Positions 7,615-17,140 of a stretch of DNA of 64,000 bases are shown here, one piece after another. Source of the stretch: Clostridia bacterium (GTDB lineage: Bacteria; Bacillota; Clostridia; Oscillospirales; Acutalibacteraceae); the NCBI GenBank assembly GCA_017399065.1, contig JAFQEL010000042.1, positions 42,867 to 106,866 of the forward strand. Reading direction: 5' to 3'. Both the position numbers and the translations under genes were made by a program. Positions within the stretch are counted from its first letter, which is position 1; each line of letters begins with the position of its first letter. Under the pieces are notes generated by a model. The model had not been told where the DNA came from and ran no database searches. It saw only the letters and a program-made list of their open reading frames with translations.

Positions 7615-8898
7615 TTAAAACTCCATTGGTTTACTGCCGTTTTCGCGTGACTTATCGGCAAGGAAAACGGTTTTATGACCTGCTACCGAATCAAAAATTG
7701 ACGTACAGGAAACAGACGGCTTGCCGCCACTGACATAATTTACAAAGTCCTCGGCAATGCCGATATCACCGCCGCCGTGACCGCCGCCCTCTTCGAATGC
7801 AGAAAGGTCGATAACGTCTTCGTCATATTCCTTATCCGGGTCGGGATTGATTGTGAGCACATGAATATCGTTATTTTCAAACTCGCCGAAAATTTCGCCC
7901 TTTGTGCCGACAATTTCAATTCTTCTCATCGGTCTTGCGGCACCGGCAATCATATTGTGCGTGCCCGTTGCACCGCTTTCGAAGTTGACCATAACGCTCT
8001 GGTGGTCAACAACATCGTTACCGCTCTTATAAATACACTTACCATAGGGACTGTCACCCTTGAGAAGATTGATTTTATCTTCAATAGTGGCATTCTCCAT
8101 ATCCTCAAGAGCCGACCAGACGTAGAACTCCCACCTATCGGGATGGTCGATATAAATACGCTTTGCGGAATAAAGGCAGGAATTGACGTGAGGGCAGTCA
8201 ACAAGGCACTTTGTGCCCGCACCCTCGGGAGCCATTTCCGGCTTGAACTGGAATATTGAGCCGCAGCTTGAAACGGTTTTGGGCTTTGTTTCACTCATCA
8301 TCCACATCATTATATCGAGATCGTGACAGCACTTTGCAAGAAGCATAGATGTTTTGCACTCTTCGGTTCTACCCCATTTACCTCTGACATAAGATGTTGA
8401 AGCGTGGTGGTAGCTGACGTGCTCAAATGTATTGATGCTGATTATATCGCCAATTTCACCTGCAAGCAGACGCTCCTTGATAGCAAGGTAAAAAGGAGTA
8501 TAGCGGAGCACGTGGCAAATCATAACCTTATTGCCGTATTCCTCAACGGCAGCAACAAGCTTTTCAAGCTCATCAATATTAACGGCAAAAGGCTTTTCGA
8601 GAAGCATATCGTAACCTGCTTTAAGCAAGGGAAGAGCTGTTTCAACGTGCTGGTGATCCATTGTACCGTTTATTACAGCATCCGCAAACTTCGGCACAGC
8701 CGCAAGCTCCTCAGCACTCGAGAAACAATTTTCTTTCGGGAAGCCGAACATTTTACGTGCCTTTTCACATCTGAAGGGATTGGGATCGGCAACGCCGACA
8801 ATCCTGAGCTTATCGGGTGATTTAAGAGCAAGCTCGGCATAAGTGAAGGCACGGTGGCCTCCGCCGACGATAATTGCCGTTACGGGTTTTGCACACAT
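7615..8898 (-). CDS. Gfo/Idh/MocA family oxidoreductase
   Basis: A 427-residue NAD(P)-dependent dehydrogenase acting on sugars, inositols or amino-sugar derivatives. It has an N-terminal Rossmann fold (IIVGGGHRAFTYA, 9-21), the catalytic EKP motif (101-103), and a C-terminal alpha/beta domain with HDLDIMMWM, where the His is the usual proton donor. A cysteine cluster (KCLVDCPHVNSC) in the middle is a notable extra and could bind a metal. The start is ATG at 8898. It has its own promoter and forms a two-gene unit with the EamA transporter. Confidence 0.92.
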   Translation of the reverse strand: MCAKPVTAIIVGGGHRAFTYAELALKSPDKLRIVGVADPNPFRCEKARKMFGFPKENCFSSAEELAAVPKFADAVINGTMDHQHVETALPLLKAGYDMLLEKPFAVNIDELEKLVAAVEEYGNKVMICHVLRYTPFYLAIKERLLAGEIGDIISINTFEHVSYHHASTSYVRGKWGRTEECKTSMLLAKCCHDLDIMMWMMSETKPKTVSSCGSIFQFKPEMAPEGAGTKCLVDCPHVNSCLYSAKRIYIDHPDRWEFYVWSALEDMENATIEDKINLLKGDSPYGKCIYKSGNDVVDHQSVMVNFESGATGTHNMIAGAARPMRRIEIVGTKGEIFGEFENNDIHVLTINPDPDKEYDEDVIDLSAFEEGGGHGGGDIGIAEDFVNYVSGGKPSVSCTSIFDSVAGHKTVFLADKSRENGSKPMEF

Positions 8899-8935
8899 AA
8901 AATAAGACCTCTAATCATAAAAAACATACAAGGAA

Positions 8936-8963
8936 ATAATATCATAATAGCAGAATTAGTCAA
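8936..8963 (-). promoter_or_regulatory. Promoter of Gfo/Idh-EamA unit
   Basis: Minus-strand TTGACT (8958-8963), 16 bases, TATTAT (8936-8941). Confidence 0.65.
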
Positions 8964-8971
8964 GAAGAAAA

Positions 8972-9005
8972 CATAAAAAAACAGCCAAGACTTTCGTCTT
9001 GGCTG
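8972..9005 (-). terminator. Terminator of secG
   Basis: Perfect stem CAGCCAAGAC/GTCTTGGCTG with a 4-base loop, followed on the minus strand by seven T residues. Confidence 0.93.
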
Positions 9006-9020
9006 AATGTTTGAGCTAAA

Positions 9021-9269
9021 TCAGAAAATTGTGGTGATAACCTTTGCAGCAAAAGCAATTACGAAGAAGCCGATACCTACAATCTTTGTAAGCTTGACAA
9101 GCTTAGCTTCCATTGTACGACCCTTATTCTTACCGAAGAATGTCTCTGCACCGCCGGCAATAGTACCGGAAAGGCCCTGAGAGTTACCCTCCTGAAGAAG
9201 AACAAGAGCTGAAATTGCAATAGCAAGAACAATAAGAACTACACCGAAAACTATTTCATACCATACCAT
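9021..9269 (-). CDS. secG: Preprotein translocase subunit SecG
   Basis: An 82-residue SecG, the small accessory subunit of the SecYEG channel. It has two membrane helices (about 5-25 and 60-80) separated by the conserved hairpin LLQEGNSQGLSGTIAGGAETFFGKNKGRT, which is diagnostic. It is transcribed alone from a promoter about 90 bases upstream. In many Clostridia secG precedes rnr and smpB, but here its own terminator follows immediately. Confidence 0.96.
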   Translation of the reverse strand: MVWYEIVFGVVLIVLAIAISALVLLQEGNSQGLSGTIAGGAETFFGKNKGRTMEAKLVKLTKIVGIGFFVIAFAAKVITTIF

Positions 9270-9356
9270 AATAATTCACCTTAACGCCTGCCCTAAAGCA
9301 AGTCTGTTACCCTTTCTTTTGAAAAATATATACAATTTCCGTTTTTATACTCGAGT

Positions 9357-9385
9357 ATTCTACCATATAGTTTTTCATTTTGCAA
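9357..9385 (-). promoter_or_regulatory. Promoter of secG
   Basis: Minus-strand TTGCAA (9380-9385), 17 bases, TAGAAT (9357-9362). A 12-bp palindrome ATACTCGAGTAT (9347-9358) overlaps the -10 and start point. Confidence 0.68.
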
Positions 9386-9555
9386 TAGTTTTTTAAAAAA
9401 ACTACAGATATTAAGGAAAAAATTTCAACGCATACTGAAAAACTCATAGGTAAAAATACTGTAGACGGACAAAGAACGTAAAAAGTCAATGCGTTTGCTG
9501 CGTGCTTTCTCCGTCGGCTGTTAACGGCGGGGAAGCCTGCATTAACAGTTACATA
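9386..9555. other. Intergenic stretch after the topoisomerase genes
   Basis: No gene is recognisable. It contains an AT palindrome (TAGTTTTTTAAAAAAACTA near 9387-9405) and a weak dyad CTGTTAA/TTAACAG around 9520-9548, just past the topoisomerase A stop. No U-rich tract follows, so it is not a clear terminator. Confidence 0.4.
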
Positions 9556-11793
9556 TTATATAAGAGTCATCTGCTCGCCGCTGTCCTCTGCGCTGAGCAG
9601 AGCACCGGTAGACGGTAGATTCTTGGTGCGGTAACGGTAAGGCTTGGCAAACTCGCCATCCGTATATGGTCTGACGGTCATAAGTCGCTGACCCTTCTTA
9701 AGTGTAAACACTGCAACGCCCTGCGTATCCTTTGCTGCCTTTGAAGAAATTGCGGCAGTATTGAAAAGCAGATGTCTGCCTGCACTTGAAATCAGAACAA
9801 GCTCTGTATCCTGCGTGATATACAATGCTGCAACAAGCGGTGATTTATCGCTGTAAGCTTTGATGAGCTTCTTACGGTTGGTCTTTGTTGCATAGGCTGA
9901 CATATCAACCTTTGCAACCTTACCGTTTTCGAAGAAGAACATCATATGACCGTTATACTCTTTGAGCAGAGCCATATATGCTACTGTTTCCTCAGGCTCC
10001 ATATCGAGCTTTGAGGGCACGTATTCACCGAGCACACTTGCCTTTGTGAACTCAAAGTCATCAGCCTTAGCCTTATAAACCTGCTGTTTGTTGGTAAAGA
10101 AAAGCAGTTCGACATCGTTGGTCGTGTCGTAGGTTGCGATGATTTCGTCGTTTTCCTTTACCTTCTGCTCGCCGCTCATACGCAGTGAAAGAGGTGTGAT
10201 TTTCTTGAAATATCCTTCACGCGAAAGGAAGAGATGAACAGGTTCATTGGAAACAGGCTCTTCAGCCTCAGCCTCTGCAATCTCAGCCTGATAGATAATC
10301 TCACTTCTGCGGGGCTTGCCGAACTTTTTGACTACATTCTGAAGCTCTGCAATAATTATCTTCTTTACACGCTGACGCTTTTCAAGAATCTCTTCAAGGT
10401 CTTTGATTGTATCCTTGAGGCTTTCAATATCCTTGGTATGTTTAAGGATATACTCACGGTTGAGGTGACGGAGCTTGATTTCCGCAACATACTCAGCCTG
10501 AATCTCATCAATACCGAAGCCGATCATAAGGTTTGTGACAACCTCTTTTTCTTCCTCGGTGTTGCGGATTATCTTTATAGCCTTATCGATATCGAGAAGT
10601 ATCTTCTGCAGACCCTCCAACAGATGCAGTCTGCTGCGGCACTTCTGAAGCTCAAAGAAAGTTCTTCTGCGCACACAGCCCGTACGGAAAGCGATCCACT
10701 CGGTAAGCAGCTGTTTTACACCGAGCACCTGAGGCATACCTGCAATAAGGACATTGAAATTGCAGGAGAACGTATCCTCCATGGGAGTCTGCTTATAAAG
10801 CTTGAGCATAAGCTTATCCGGGTCAGTGCCGCGCTTGAGGTCGATCGTAATCTTGAGACCGTTCTTGTCGGTTTCGTCACGCACGTCGCTGATTTCTTTG
10901 AGTGAGCCTGCCTTGAATTTTTCAATAATTTTATCTATTATAGCTTCCGCTGTAGTTGTAGGCGGAATTTCGTATATATCAATACAGTTATTTGATTTAT
11001 CGTAATTATATTTTGCTCTTACCTTGATACTGCCACGGCCGTTGTTGATGACATTCATCATCTCGTCGCGGTTGTAGATTATCTGACCGCCGCCGATAAA
11101 ATCCGGAGCTTTTATGATTTCGGAAACATCGTAATCGGGGTCTTTGATAAGCTCGATTGTTGTGTTGCAGATTTCCTCAAGGTTGAATGAGCAGATTGAG
11201 CTTGCCATACCGACAGCAATACCTGTATTTGCGTTGACAAGTACACTCGGGAAAGATACGGGAAGAAGAGTAGGCTCCTTCATTGTACTATCATAGTTAT
11301 CGACAAAGTCAACTGTATCCTTATCAATATCACCGAAAAGCTCGGAGCATATAGACTCAAGCTTTGCCTCGGTATAACGGGATGCAGCCCACATCATATC
11401 ACGTGAGTAAGCCTTACCGAAGTTACCCTTGGAATCGACAAGCGGATGAAGCAGAGCCTCATAGCCGCGTGAAAGACGCACCATTGTATCGTAAATAGCA
11501 GCATCGCCGTGGGGATTGAGCTGCATTGTACGGCCGACAATGTTTGCCGACTTTACTCGGGAGCCGTTCAGCAGACCCATTTTATACATTGTATAAAGGA
11601 GCTTACGGTGAGCAGGCTTGAGACCGTCGATTTCGGGAATCGCACGGGACATAATAACACTCATCGCATAGGGCATATAGTTGACCTCAAGCGTATCGGT
11701 AATACGCTGATTTACAACTTCGCCAGCACCTATAATATGTGCATTGGGGTTGATATCGTACTTCGGCTTTTTATCGACTTTCTTTTTTGCCAT
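9556..11793 (-). CDS. Type IIA DNA topoisomerase subunit A (divergent GyrA/ParC)
   Basis: The DNA cleavage/rejoining subunit of a type IIA topoisomerase, 745 residues. The winged-helix domain has NPHGDAAIYDTMVR (93-106) and the catalytic Tyr140 in AASRYTEAK. A coiled-coil arm follows (about 365-470), then a shortened C-terminal beta-propeller region (about 520-720). No GyrA-box of the QRRGGKG type is visible, which argues for a decatenase (ParC-like) rather than a gyrase. The residue equivalent to E. coli GyrA Ser83 is Ala98, while Asp87 is kept (Asp102). The partner B subunit ends 18 bases upstream. This is probably a second topoisomerase beside the usual gyrase, which is not in the window. 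Confidence 0.9.
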   Translation of the reverse strand: MAKKKVDKKPKYDINPNAHIIGAGEVVNQRITDTLEVNYMPYAMSVIMSRAIPEIDGLKPAHRKLLYTMYKMGLLNGSRVKSANIVGRTMQLNPHGDAAIYDTMVRLSRGYEALLHPLVDSKGNFGKAYSRDMMWAASRYTEAKLESICSELFGDIDKDTVDFVDNYDSTMKEPTLLPVSFPSVLVNANTGIAVGMASSICSFNLEEICNTTIELIKDPDYDVSEIIKAPDFIGGGQIIYNRDEMMNVINNGRGSIKVRAKYNYDKSNNCIDIYEIPPTTTAEAIIDKIIEKFKAGSLKEISDVRDETDKNGLKITIDLKRGTDPDKLMLKLYKQTPMEDTFSCNFNVLIAGMPQVLGVKQLLTEWIAFRTGCVRRRTFFELQKCRSRLHLLEGLQKILLDIDKAIKIIRNTEEEKEVVTNLMIGFGIDEIQAEYVAEIKLRHLNREYILKHTKDIESLKDTIKDLEEILEKRQRVKKIIIAELQNVVKKFGKPRRSEIIYQAEIAEAEAEEPVSNEPVHLFLSREGYFKKITPLSLRMSGEQKVKENDEIIATYDTTNDVELLFFTNKQQVYKAKADDFEFTKASVLGEYVPSKLDMEPEETVAYMALLKEYNGHMMFFFENGKVAKVDMSAYATKTNRKKLIKAYSDKSPLVAALYITQDTELVLISSAGRHLLFNTAAISSKAAKDTQGVAVFTLKKGQRLMTVRPYTDGEFAKPYRYRTKNLPSTGALLSAEDSGEQMTLI

Positions 11794-11811
11794 TTAATAT
11801 CTCCCCCTTTC

Positions 11812-13797
11812 TCAGCTTACATCGGCCATATCGATATAGAGGTGGCCGTTTTCTGCAATATACTGTTTTCTGCCTGCAAGGTTATCGCCAAGCAGCAGGT
11901 CGAATTTTTCTGCCATAGCCTCAGCAAAATCAGGCTCTATTTTGATAAGGCGGCGGGTTGCGGGATTCATAGTGGTAAGCCACATCATATCCGCATCGTT
12001 TTCACCGAGACCCTTTGAACGCTGAATGGTGAACTTTTTACCCTCAAGCTCGGCAAGCACGTCTGCCTTTTCTTTTTCGGTATAGGCAAACCACGTTTCA
12101 TCTTTATAGGATATTTCGTAGAGCGGTGACTCGGCAATAAACACATAGCCCTCTTCAATAAGAGTAGGCATAAGGCGGTAAATCATAGTGAGAATAAGAG
12201 TTCTGATCTGAAAGCCGTCGACATCGGCATCGGTACAGATAATAACTTTATTCCATCTGAGGTTATCAAGATTAAAAGTAGCAAGGTCCTTTGCATGCTT
12301 ACCTTTCGCCTCGATACCGCAGCCGAGGACTTTGATAAGGTCGGTTATGATATCGCTCTTAAAAATCTTGTCGTACTCGGATTTGAGACAGTTGAGAATC
12401 TTACCTCTGACGGGAATGATTGCCTGAAACTCCGAATCACGCGACTGCTTACAGGCACCCAAAGCAGAGTCACCCTCAACGATAAACAGCTCGCGCATAC
12501 TTACATCGCGGCTTCTGCAGTCAACAAACTTCTGCACTCTGTTTGCCATATCGTTACTGCTCTGCAGATTCTTCTTGATTGTCTGTCTTGTTGTTTCAGC
12601 CTTGACACGGCTGCGCATATTGATAAGCACCTGATCGCAGATCTTTTCTGCCTCGAGCTTATTTTCGATAAAATATATTTCAAGCTGTTTACGCAGGAAA
12701 TCAGTCATAGCCTCCTGAATAAACTTGTTGTTAATTGCCTTTTTCGTCTGATTTTCGTATGAGGTCTGTGTTGAGAAAGATGAAATGACAAGTATCAGAC
12801 AGTCCTCAACATCCTGAAAGCTGATTTTGGAATCGGCCTTTGTGTATTTATTATTCTGCTTAAGGTAAGCATCAATCTGCGAAACGAACGCACTTCTTGC
12901 CGCTTTATCGGGAGCACCGCCGTATTCAAGCCAGCTTGAATTGTGATAGTACTCTTTAAGCTGAGATTTGTTTGAAAAACGGAGTGCAACATTTATTTTA
13001 AGCTTATAATCCTTCTGGTCAGCTCTGTCACGGCCTACACGCTCTGCAGTCCAGAGCTGTGTCTGACTGAGTGCACCGTCGCCGCCGATTTCGTCAACGT
13101 AATCCTTAATACCGTTTTCATAAAGATATTCGTACGTTTCAAACGAATTGGTGTTACCCTTCTGATTACGTAGCACGAAACGCACGCCGGGATTTACAAT
13201 AGACTGGCGTTTGAGCGTAGACTGAAAATATTCGAGAGATACGGCAATATCGGTAAAAACCTCAAGGTCGGGCTTCCAGCGGATACGCGTACCCGTATCC
13301 CTCTTGGTGTACTCTTCTTTAAGCATTTTGCCTGCAGGCTTACCTTTTTTGAACTTGAGCTCGTAACGGTAGCCGCCGGTTTTGATTTCTGCCGCCATAT
13401 ATTCGGAAGCATACTGAGTAGAGCAAAGACCCAGACCGTTTAGACCGAGCGAATATTCGTAACTGCCGCCGTCGTTGGTATCGTACTTACCGCCTGCATA
13501 AAGTTCACAGAATACAAGCTCCCAGTTAAATTTCTTCTCCTTGGGGTTGTAATCTACAGGAATACCTCTGCCGAAATCCTGCACCTCAACAGAGCCATCC
13601 GAAAAGCGGGTGACTATAATCTTATCGCCATGACCTTCACGGGCTTCGTCGATTGAGTTTGAGATAATTTCAAAAATAGAATGCTCACAGCCCTCAATAC
13701 CATCGGAGCCGAATATAACGGCAGGACGCAGACGCACACGGTCGGCACCCTTGAGGGTTTTTATGCTTTCTACTCCGTATTCTGCTTTTTTCGGCAT
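11812..13797 (-). CDS. Type IIA DNA topoisomerase subunit B (divergent GyrB/ParE)
   Basis: The ATPase subunit paired with the A subunit just downstream, 661 residues. It has GHKL ATPase motifs (SNSIDEA, Asn47; QDFGRGIP, 73-80; YSLGLNGLGL, 115-124), the lysine loop QTK (350-352) and the TOPRIM motifs EGDSALG (Glu441) and DADVD (523-527), then RSKGLGEND near the C-terminus where gyrases have YKGLGEM. All catalytic residues are present. The protein is clearly divergent: it lacks the usual SGGLHGVG phrase and carries GLNGLGL instead. It follows ftsH in the operon, with a hairpin in the gap. Confidence 0.9.
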   Translation of the reverse strand: MPKKAEYGVESIKTLKGADRVRLRPAVIFGSDGIEGCEHSIFEIISNSIDEAREGHGDKIIVTRFSDGSVEVQDFGRGIPVDYNPKEKKFNWELVFCELYAGGKYDTNDGGSYEYSLGLNGLGLCSTQYASEYMAAEIKTGGYRYELKFKKGKPAGKMLKEEYTKRDTGTRIRWKPDLEVFTDIAVSLEYFQSTLKRQSIVNPGVRFVLRNQKGNTNSFETYEYLYENGIKDYVDEIGGDGALSQTQLWTAERVGRDRADQKDYKLKINVALRFSNKSQLKEYYHNSSWLEYGGAPDKAARSAFVSQIDAYLKQNNKYTKADSKISFQDVEDCLILVISSFSTQTSYENQTKKAINNKFIQEAMTDFLRKQLEIYFIENKLEAEKICDQVLINMRSRVKAETTRQTIKKNLQSSNDMANRVQKFVDCRSRDVSMRELFIVEGDSALGACKQSRDSEFQAIIPVRGKILNCLKSEYDKIFKSDIITDLIKVLGCGIEAKGKHAKDLATFNLDNLRWNKVIICTDADVDGFQIRTLILTMIYRLMPTLIEEGYVFIAESPLYEISYKDETWFAYTEKEKADVLAELEGKKFTIQRSKGLGENDADMMWLTTMNPATRRLIKIEPDFAEAMAEKFDLLLGDNLAGRKQYIAENGHLYIDMADVS

Positions 13798-13824
13798 TTG
13801 TTTTACCTCTCTTTAATACCACAG

Positions 13825-13856
13825 TTTGCCGACACAGCTTAAGCAGTGCCGGCAAA
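13825..13856 (-). other. Hairpin between ftsH and topoisomerase B genes
   Basis: Minus-strand dyad TTTGCCGGCAC / GTGTCGGCAAA (one G-U pair), with a nested AGCTTAAGC centre. No T-tract follows, so it is more likely an RNA processing or stability element than a terminator. Confidence 0.55.
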
Positions 13857-13865
13857 TTGTAAGTT

Positions 13866-15782
13866 TTATTCTTCTGTTTCTTCGGGGGCTTCCGTTGCAG
13901 TGGCGTCTTCCGCCTGCTCTTCTGACTGAGAAGCACCGGTCATAATAGCCTTGAAGGTCTCTCCGCTCATCTTCTCATGCTCGATGAGATACTGAGCAAC
14001 AGCGTGAAGCTTATCGATATCGGTTGTAAGAATATCCTCACAGCGTTTGTAAGCACCTGTGATGATTGAATTCATCTCGGTATCGATTGAGCTTGCAACC
14101 TTCTCGGAGTAGTTACGTGTCTGTCCGTAATCTCTGCCGAGGAATACCTCGTTGTGACCTGAGGTGAAAGAAATCGGACCGAGCTCGTCGCTCATACCGT
14201 ACTTTGTAATCATACCTCTTGCAATCTCGGTTGCACGCTGAATATCGTTAGAAGCACCCGTTGAGATATCACCGAGAACAATAGCCTCCGCAACACGTCC
14301 GCCAAGGAGCGTAACGAGATTGTCAAGCATATCATTCTTGGTTGTATAGCTCTTATCCTCAGTGGGAATTGACATTGTATAACCGCCTGCCATACCTCTG
14401 GGAATAATGGAGATTTCGTGAACGGGATCCTGCGACTCGAGGTTGAAGGTAGCAACTGCGTGACCTGCCTCGTGGTAGGCTGTGAGCTTCTTCTCCTTAT
14501 CGGTCATCTTATGAGACTTCTTCTCTGTACCGACAACAACCTTGACGGTCGCCTCTTCGATCTCCTTCATTGTGATAGCCTTTTTATTCTGCCTTGCGGC
14601 AAGAAGAGCAGCTTCGTTGAGAAGGTTTTCGAGGTCGGCACCCGTAAAGCCTGCTGTAGATCGGGCAATAACACCAAGGTCCACATCGGGAGCAAGGGGC
14701 TTGCCCTTTGAGTGTACTTTAAGAACAGCCTCTCTGCCCTTCTGGTCGGGATAGTTGACCGTAACCTGACGGTCAAATCTGCCGGGACGGAGAAGAGCCG
14801 GGTCAAGGATATCGGGGCGGTTGGTTGCGGCAATAATGATAACACCCTCGTTTGCACCGAAGCCGTCCATCTCAACAAGGAGCTGGTTAAGAGTCTGCTC
14901 ACGCTCATCGTGACCGCCGCCCATACCTGCACCTCTGTGACGGCCGACAGCATCAATTTCATCAATAAATATAATAGCGGGAGAATTCTTCTTTGCCTGG
15001 TCGAAAAGGTCACGCACACGTGAAGCACCGACACCGACATACATTTCGACAAAGTCTGAACCCGAAATTGAGAAGAAAGGAACATCCGCCTCACCTGCTA
15101 CAGCACGTGCAAGCAGAGTTTTACCAGTACCGGGAGGGCCTACAAGAAGCACACCCTTGGGAATTCTTGCACCGAGGTCATTGAACTTAGCCGGATCCTT
15201 GAGGAAATCAACAATTTCTGCAAGCTCTTCCTTCTCTTCGTCAGCACCTGCAACGTCCTCAAAGGTTGCCTTACGCTTTTCATCCTTGGCATTTTTGATT
15301 CGTGCCTTACCGAAGCTGAGCGTTTTGTTTGTTTCGTTATTAAAGCTCTGACCCATACGGCGGACCATAAGGAACATTACAACGCCGAGCACGACCATTA
15401 GCAACACGGTCGGCAAAACGTTGAGCACCCACGAATTCTCACCGCCGCGCTCATAGTCGTATTTGATGGGCGTATCGGGATTGGTCTTGTTATACTCGGA
15501 AACAAGAGGATGGATATCGTTGACAAAAATCTGAACGTTGGGCACGGTATACTTCTGTGCCACGTCATTATCCTTCTCCTTGTATACAAGGGCACCCGAG
15601 CTGAGATTGAGACTGTACTCGGTAACGTTGCCTGCTTCAAACTTGGCAACAATCTCATAGTACTGCGTCTTTGTGCTCGGTGTAGACGAGCTGACGAAGT
15701 AAAACGCAATACCCATAATAAGCAGAGGTACGGCAATATATATAAGAGCCGTCCTCAGCTTTCTTTTTTTGTTTGCATCCAT
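13866..15782 (-). CDS. ftsH: ATP-dependent zinc metalloprotease FtsH
   Basis: A membrane-anchored AAA+ protease that degrades unassembled or damaged membrane proteins, 638 residues. It has two membrane helices (about 11-30 and 118-140) around an extracellular domain, Walker A GPPGTGKT (215-222), Walker B IIFIDEID (270-277), a second region of homology ([19 protein letters not shown]) and the zinc site HEAGH (437-441). The C-terminus is acidic ([18 protein letters not shown]). It lies 29 bases downstream of tilS, the classic tilS-ftsH pairing, although hpt, which often lies between them, is absent. Confidence 0.98.
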   Translation of the reverse strand: MDANKKRKLRTALIYIAVPLLIMGIAFYFVSSSTPSTKTQYYEIVAKFEAGNVTEYSLNLSSGALVYKEKDNDVAQKYTVPNVQIFVNDIHPLVSEYNKTNPDTPIKYDYERGGENSWVLNVLPTVLLMVVLGVVMFLMVRRMGQSFNNETNKTLSFGKARIKNAKDEKRKATFEDVAGADEEKEELAEIVDFLKDPAKFNDLGARIPKGVLLVGPPGTGKTLLARAVAGEADVPFFSISGSDFVEMYVGVGASRVRDLFDQAKKNSPAIIFIDEIDAVGRHRGAGMGGGHDEREQTLNQLLVEMDGFGANEGVIIIAATNRPDILDPALLRPGRFDRQVTVNYPDQKGREAVLKVHSKGKPLAPDVDLGVIARSTAGFTGADLENLLNEAALLAARQNKKAITMKEIEEATVKVVVGTEKKSHKMTDKEKKLTAYHEAGHAVATFNLESQDPVHEISIIPRGMAGGYTMSIPTEDKSYTTKNDMLDNLVTLLGGRVAEAIVLGDISTGASNDIQRATEIARGMITKYGMSDELGPISFTSGHNEVFLGRDYGQTRNYSEKVASSIDTEMNSIITGAYKRCEDILTTDIDKLHAVAQYLIEHEKMSGETFKAIMTGASQSEEQAEDATATEAPEETEE

Positions 15783-15811
15783 TTCTTAACTCCTTCGTTT
15801 TATTTTAACAA

Positions 15812-17140
15812 TCAGTTTACTGTTATCATAACAACGCTGTCGGTGCTACTGTCAACAGCGGCTCTGTCGGCAACACCGACGCCCGAAACCCACACGATGC
15901 CGTCACTGTCACGCAGTACGGGAATGCTGCGGCGAAGCTCGGGCTCGATATGCATTTCGCTGAATATGCGTCTGAGCTGCTTGGTCACTCCCCTGCCGCG
16001 AAGCCGGATTTTATCACCCTCACGGATAGAACTGAAAAACAGCTTACCGTTTATTTTATCATAATTAAGCGCATTATCCAATAGGTGTTTGTTAAAATTT
16101 TGTATATTTATTTTGTTATTTTTGTCAAAAAGTTCAAGTTTTATGTCACCGTAAGGCAAATTATTAATTCCGAAGCAAGCTTCGCAATACCATTCTTCAC
16201 TTTTAGGCTTTACTTTGCGCAGCACACCTGAGCTGACACGCAGCGATATTCCGCCAGAAATCTGAGTGTCACCGCCTGCTTCGATTATACCGCATACCGC
16301 TTCAATATGATGAGCCTGCGGCTTCTCGCCTGTAAATTTCTCAATAACGGTTGCGACCGCTCTGCGTCTGAGTGACGGATGAAGCACAGCTATAGGCTCG
16401 GTAAGAAATCCGTCGGTAAGTCTTGCACGCTCGACAGCGGCATCACTGAGCATCGAAAGCAGTTCCTCATCCTCACGGATAGAATTGACACAGCGAGAAA
16501 AGGCTGAATCAAATGAAGGGTTTACTTTTTTAAGCTCGGGCACTGCCTTGTGTCTGAGGCGGTTGCGTGTATATTCATCCTGAAGGTTTGTACTGTCAGT
16601 AACATACGCTATATTATTCTGCTCACAATAATACTCAATATCATCACGTGAACAGTCAATAAGCGGACGGATTATATTTCCCCTGACAGGAGGAATTGAA
16701 GTCAGTCCCTTGAGTGAAGCGCCTCTTGCGAGATTGAAAAGAAATGTTTCCTCACAATCGGACAAGGTGTGTGCAGTTGCAACCTTAGCATCCGGAGCAA
16801 CGTGCTCAAAAAAAGCGTATCTCTCCTGCCTGCCGCACTCTTCAACGCCTATGCTCTTCTGCTTTGCGAGAGCAGGAATATCGGCACAGCCGACAAAAAG
16901 CTCCACACCCATTTCACGGCATACCGAAACGCAGAAATCCTCGTCACGCTTTGCCTCATCGCCACGGATACCGTGATTGAAATGAGCCGCACAGAGGGTA
17001 AGAGAGTATTCATCTTTAAGGCTGTATAAAACATTAAGGAGCGCCATCGAGTCAGCTCCGCCCGAGAGGGCTACCAGAACGGTATCCCCCGGATTAAGCA
17101 TATGATGACGCTCAATTGTTTGCTTAACTTTAAGGTTCAT
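15812..17140 (-). CDS. tilS: tRNA(Ile)-lysidine synthase TilS
   Basis: TilS converts the wobble cytidine of the CAU-anticodon tRNA-Ile to lysidine using ATP and lysine, so that AUA is read as isoleucine. From the ATG at 17140 the protein has 442 residues. The PP-loop SGGADS is at 26-31, followed by HFNHGIRG and other N-type ATPase motifs, then TilS substrate-binding and C-terminal domains. The longer frame to 17230 has no reason to be used: the ATG at 17140 has GGAG 10 bases upstream and overlaps the end of dnaB by 11 bases. Confidence 0.94.
   Translation of the reverse strand: MNLKVKQTIERHHMLNPGDTVLVALSGGADSMALLNVLYSLKDEYSLTLCAAHFNHGIRGDEAKRDEDFCVSVCREMGVELFVGCADIPALAKQKSIGVEECGRQERYAFFEHVAPDAKVATAHTLSDCEETFLFNLARGASLKGLTSIPPVRGNIIRPLIDCSRDDIEYYCEQNNIAYVTDSTNLQDEYTRNRLRHKAVPELKKVNPSFDSAFSRCVNSIREDEELLSMLSDAAVERARLTDGFLTEPIAVLHPSLRRRAVATVIEKFTGEKPQAHHIEAVCGIIEAGGDTQISGGISLRVSSGVLRKVKPKSEEWYCEACFGINNLPYGDIKLELFDKNNKINIQNFNKHLLDNALNYDKINGKLFFSSIREGDKIRLRGRGVTKQLRRIFSEMHIEPELRRSIPVLRDSDGIVWVSGVGVADRAAVDSSTDSVVMITVN

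Noticed and set aside
9307..9489. 60-residue minus-strand frame upstream of secG
   Set aside because: No ribosome site, and it spans the secG promoter.
9480..9555. GC-rich stretch that might be a structured RNA such as SRP RNA
   Set aside because: It lacks the GGAAGCAGCC-type loop of SRP RNA and the ends of tmRNA, and no promoter or terminator frames it.
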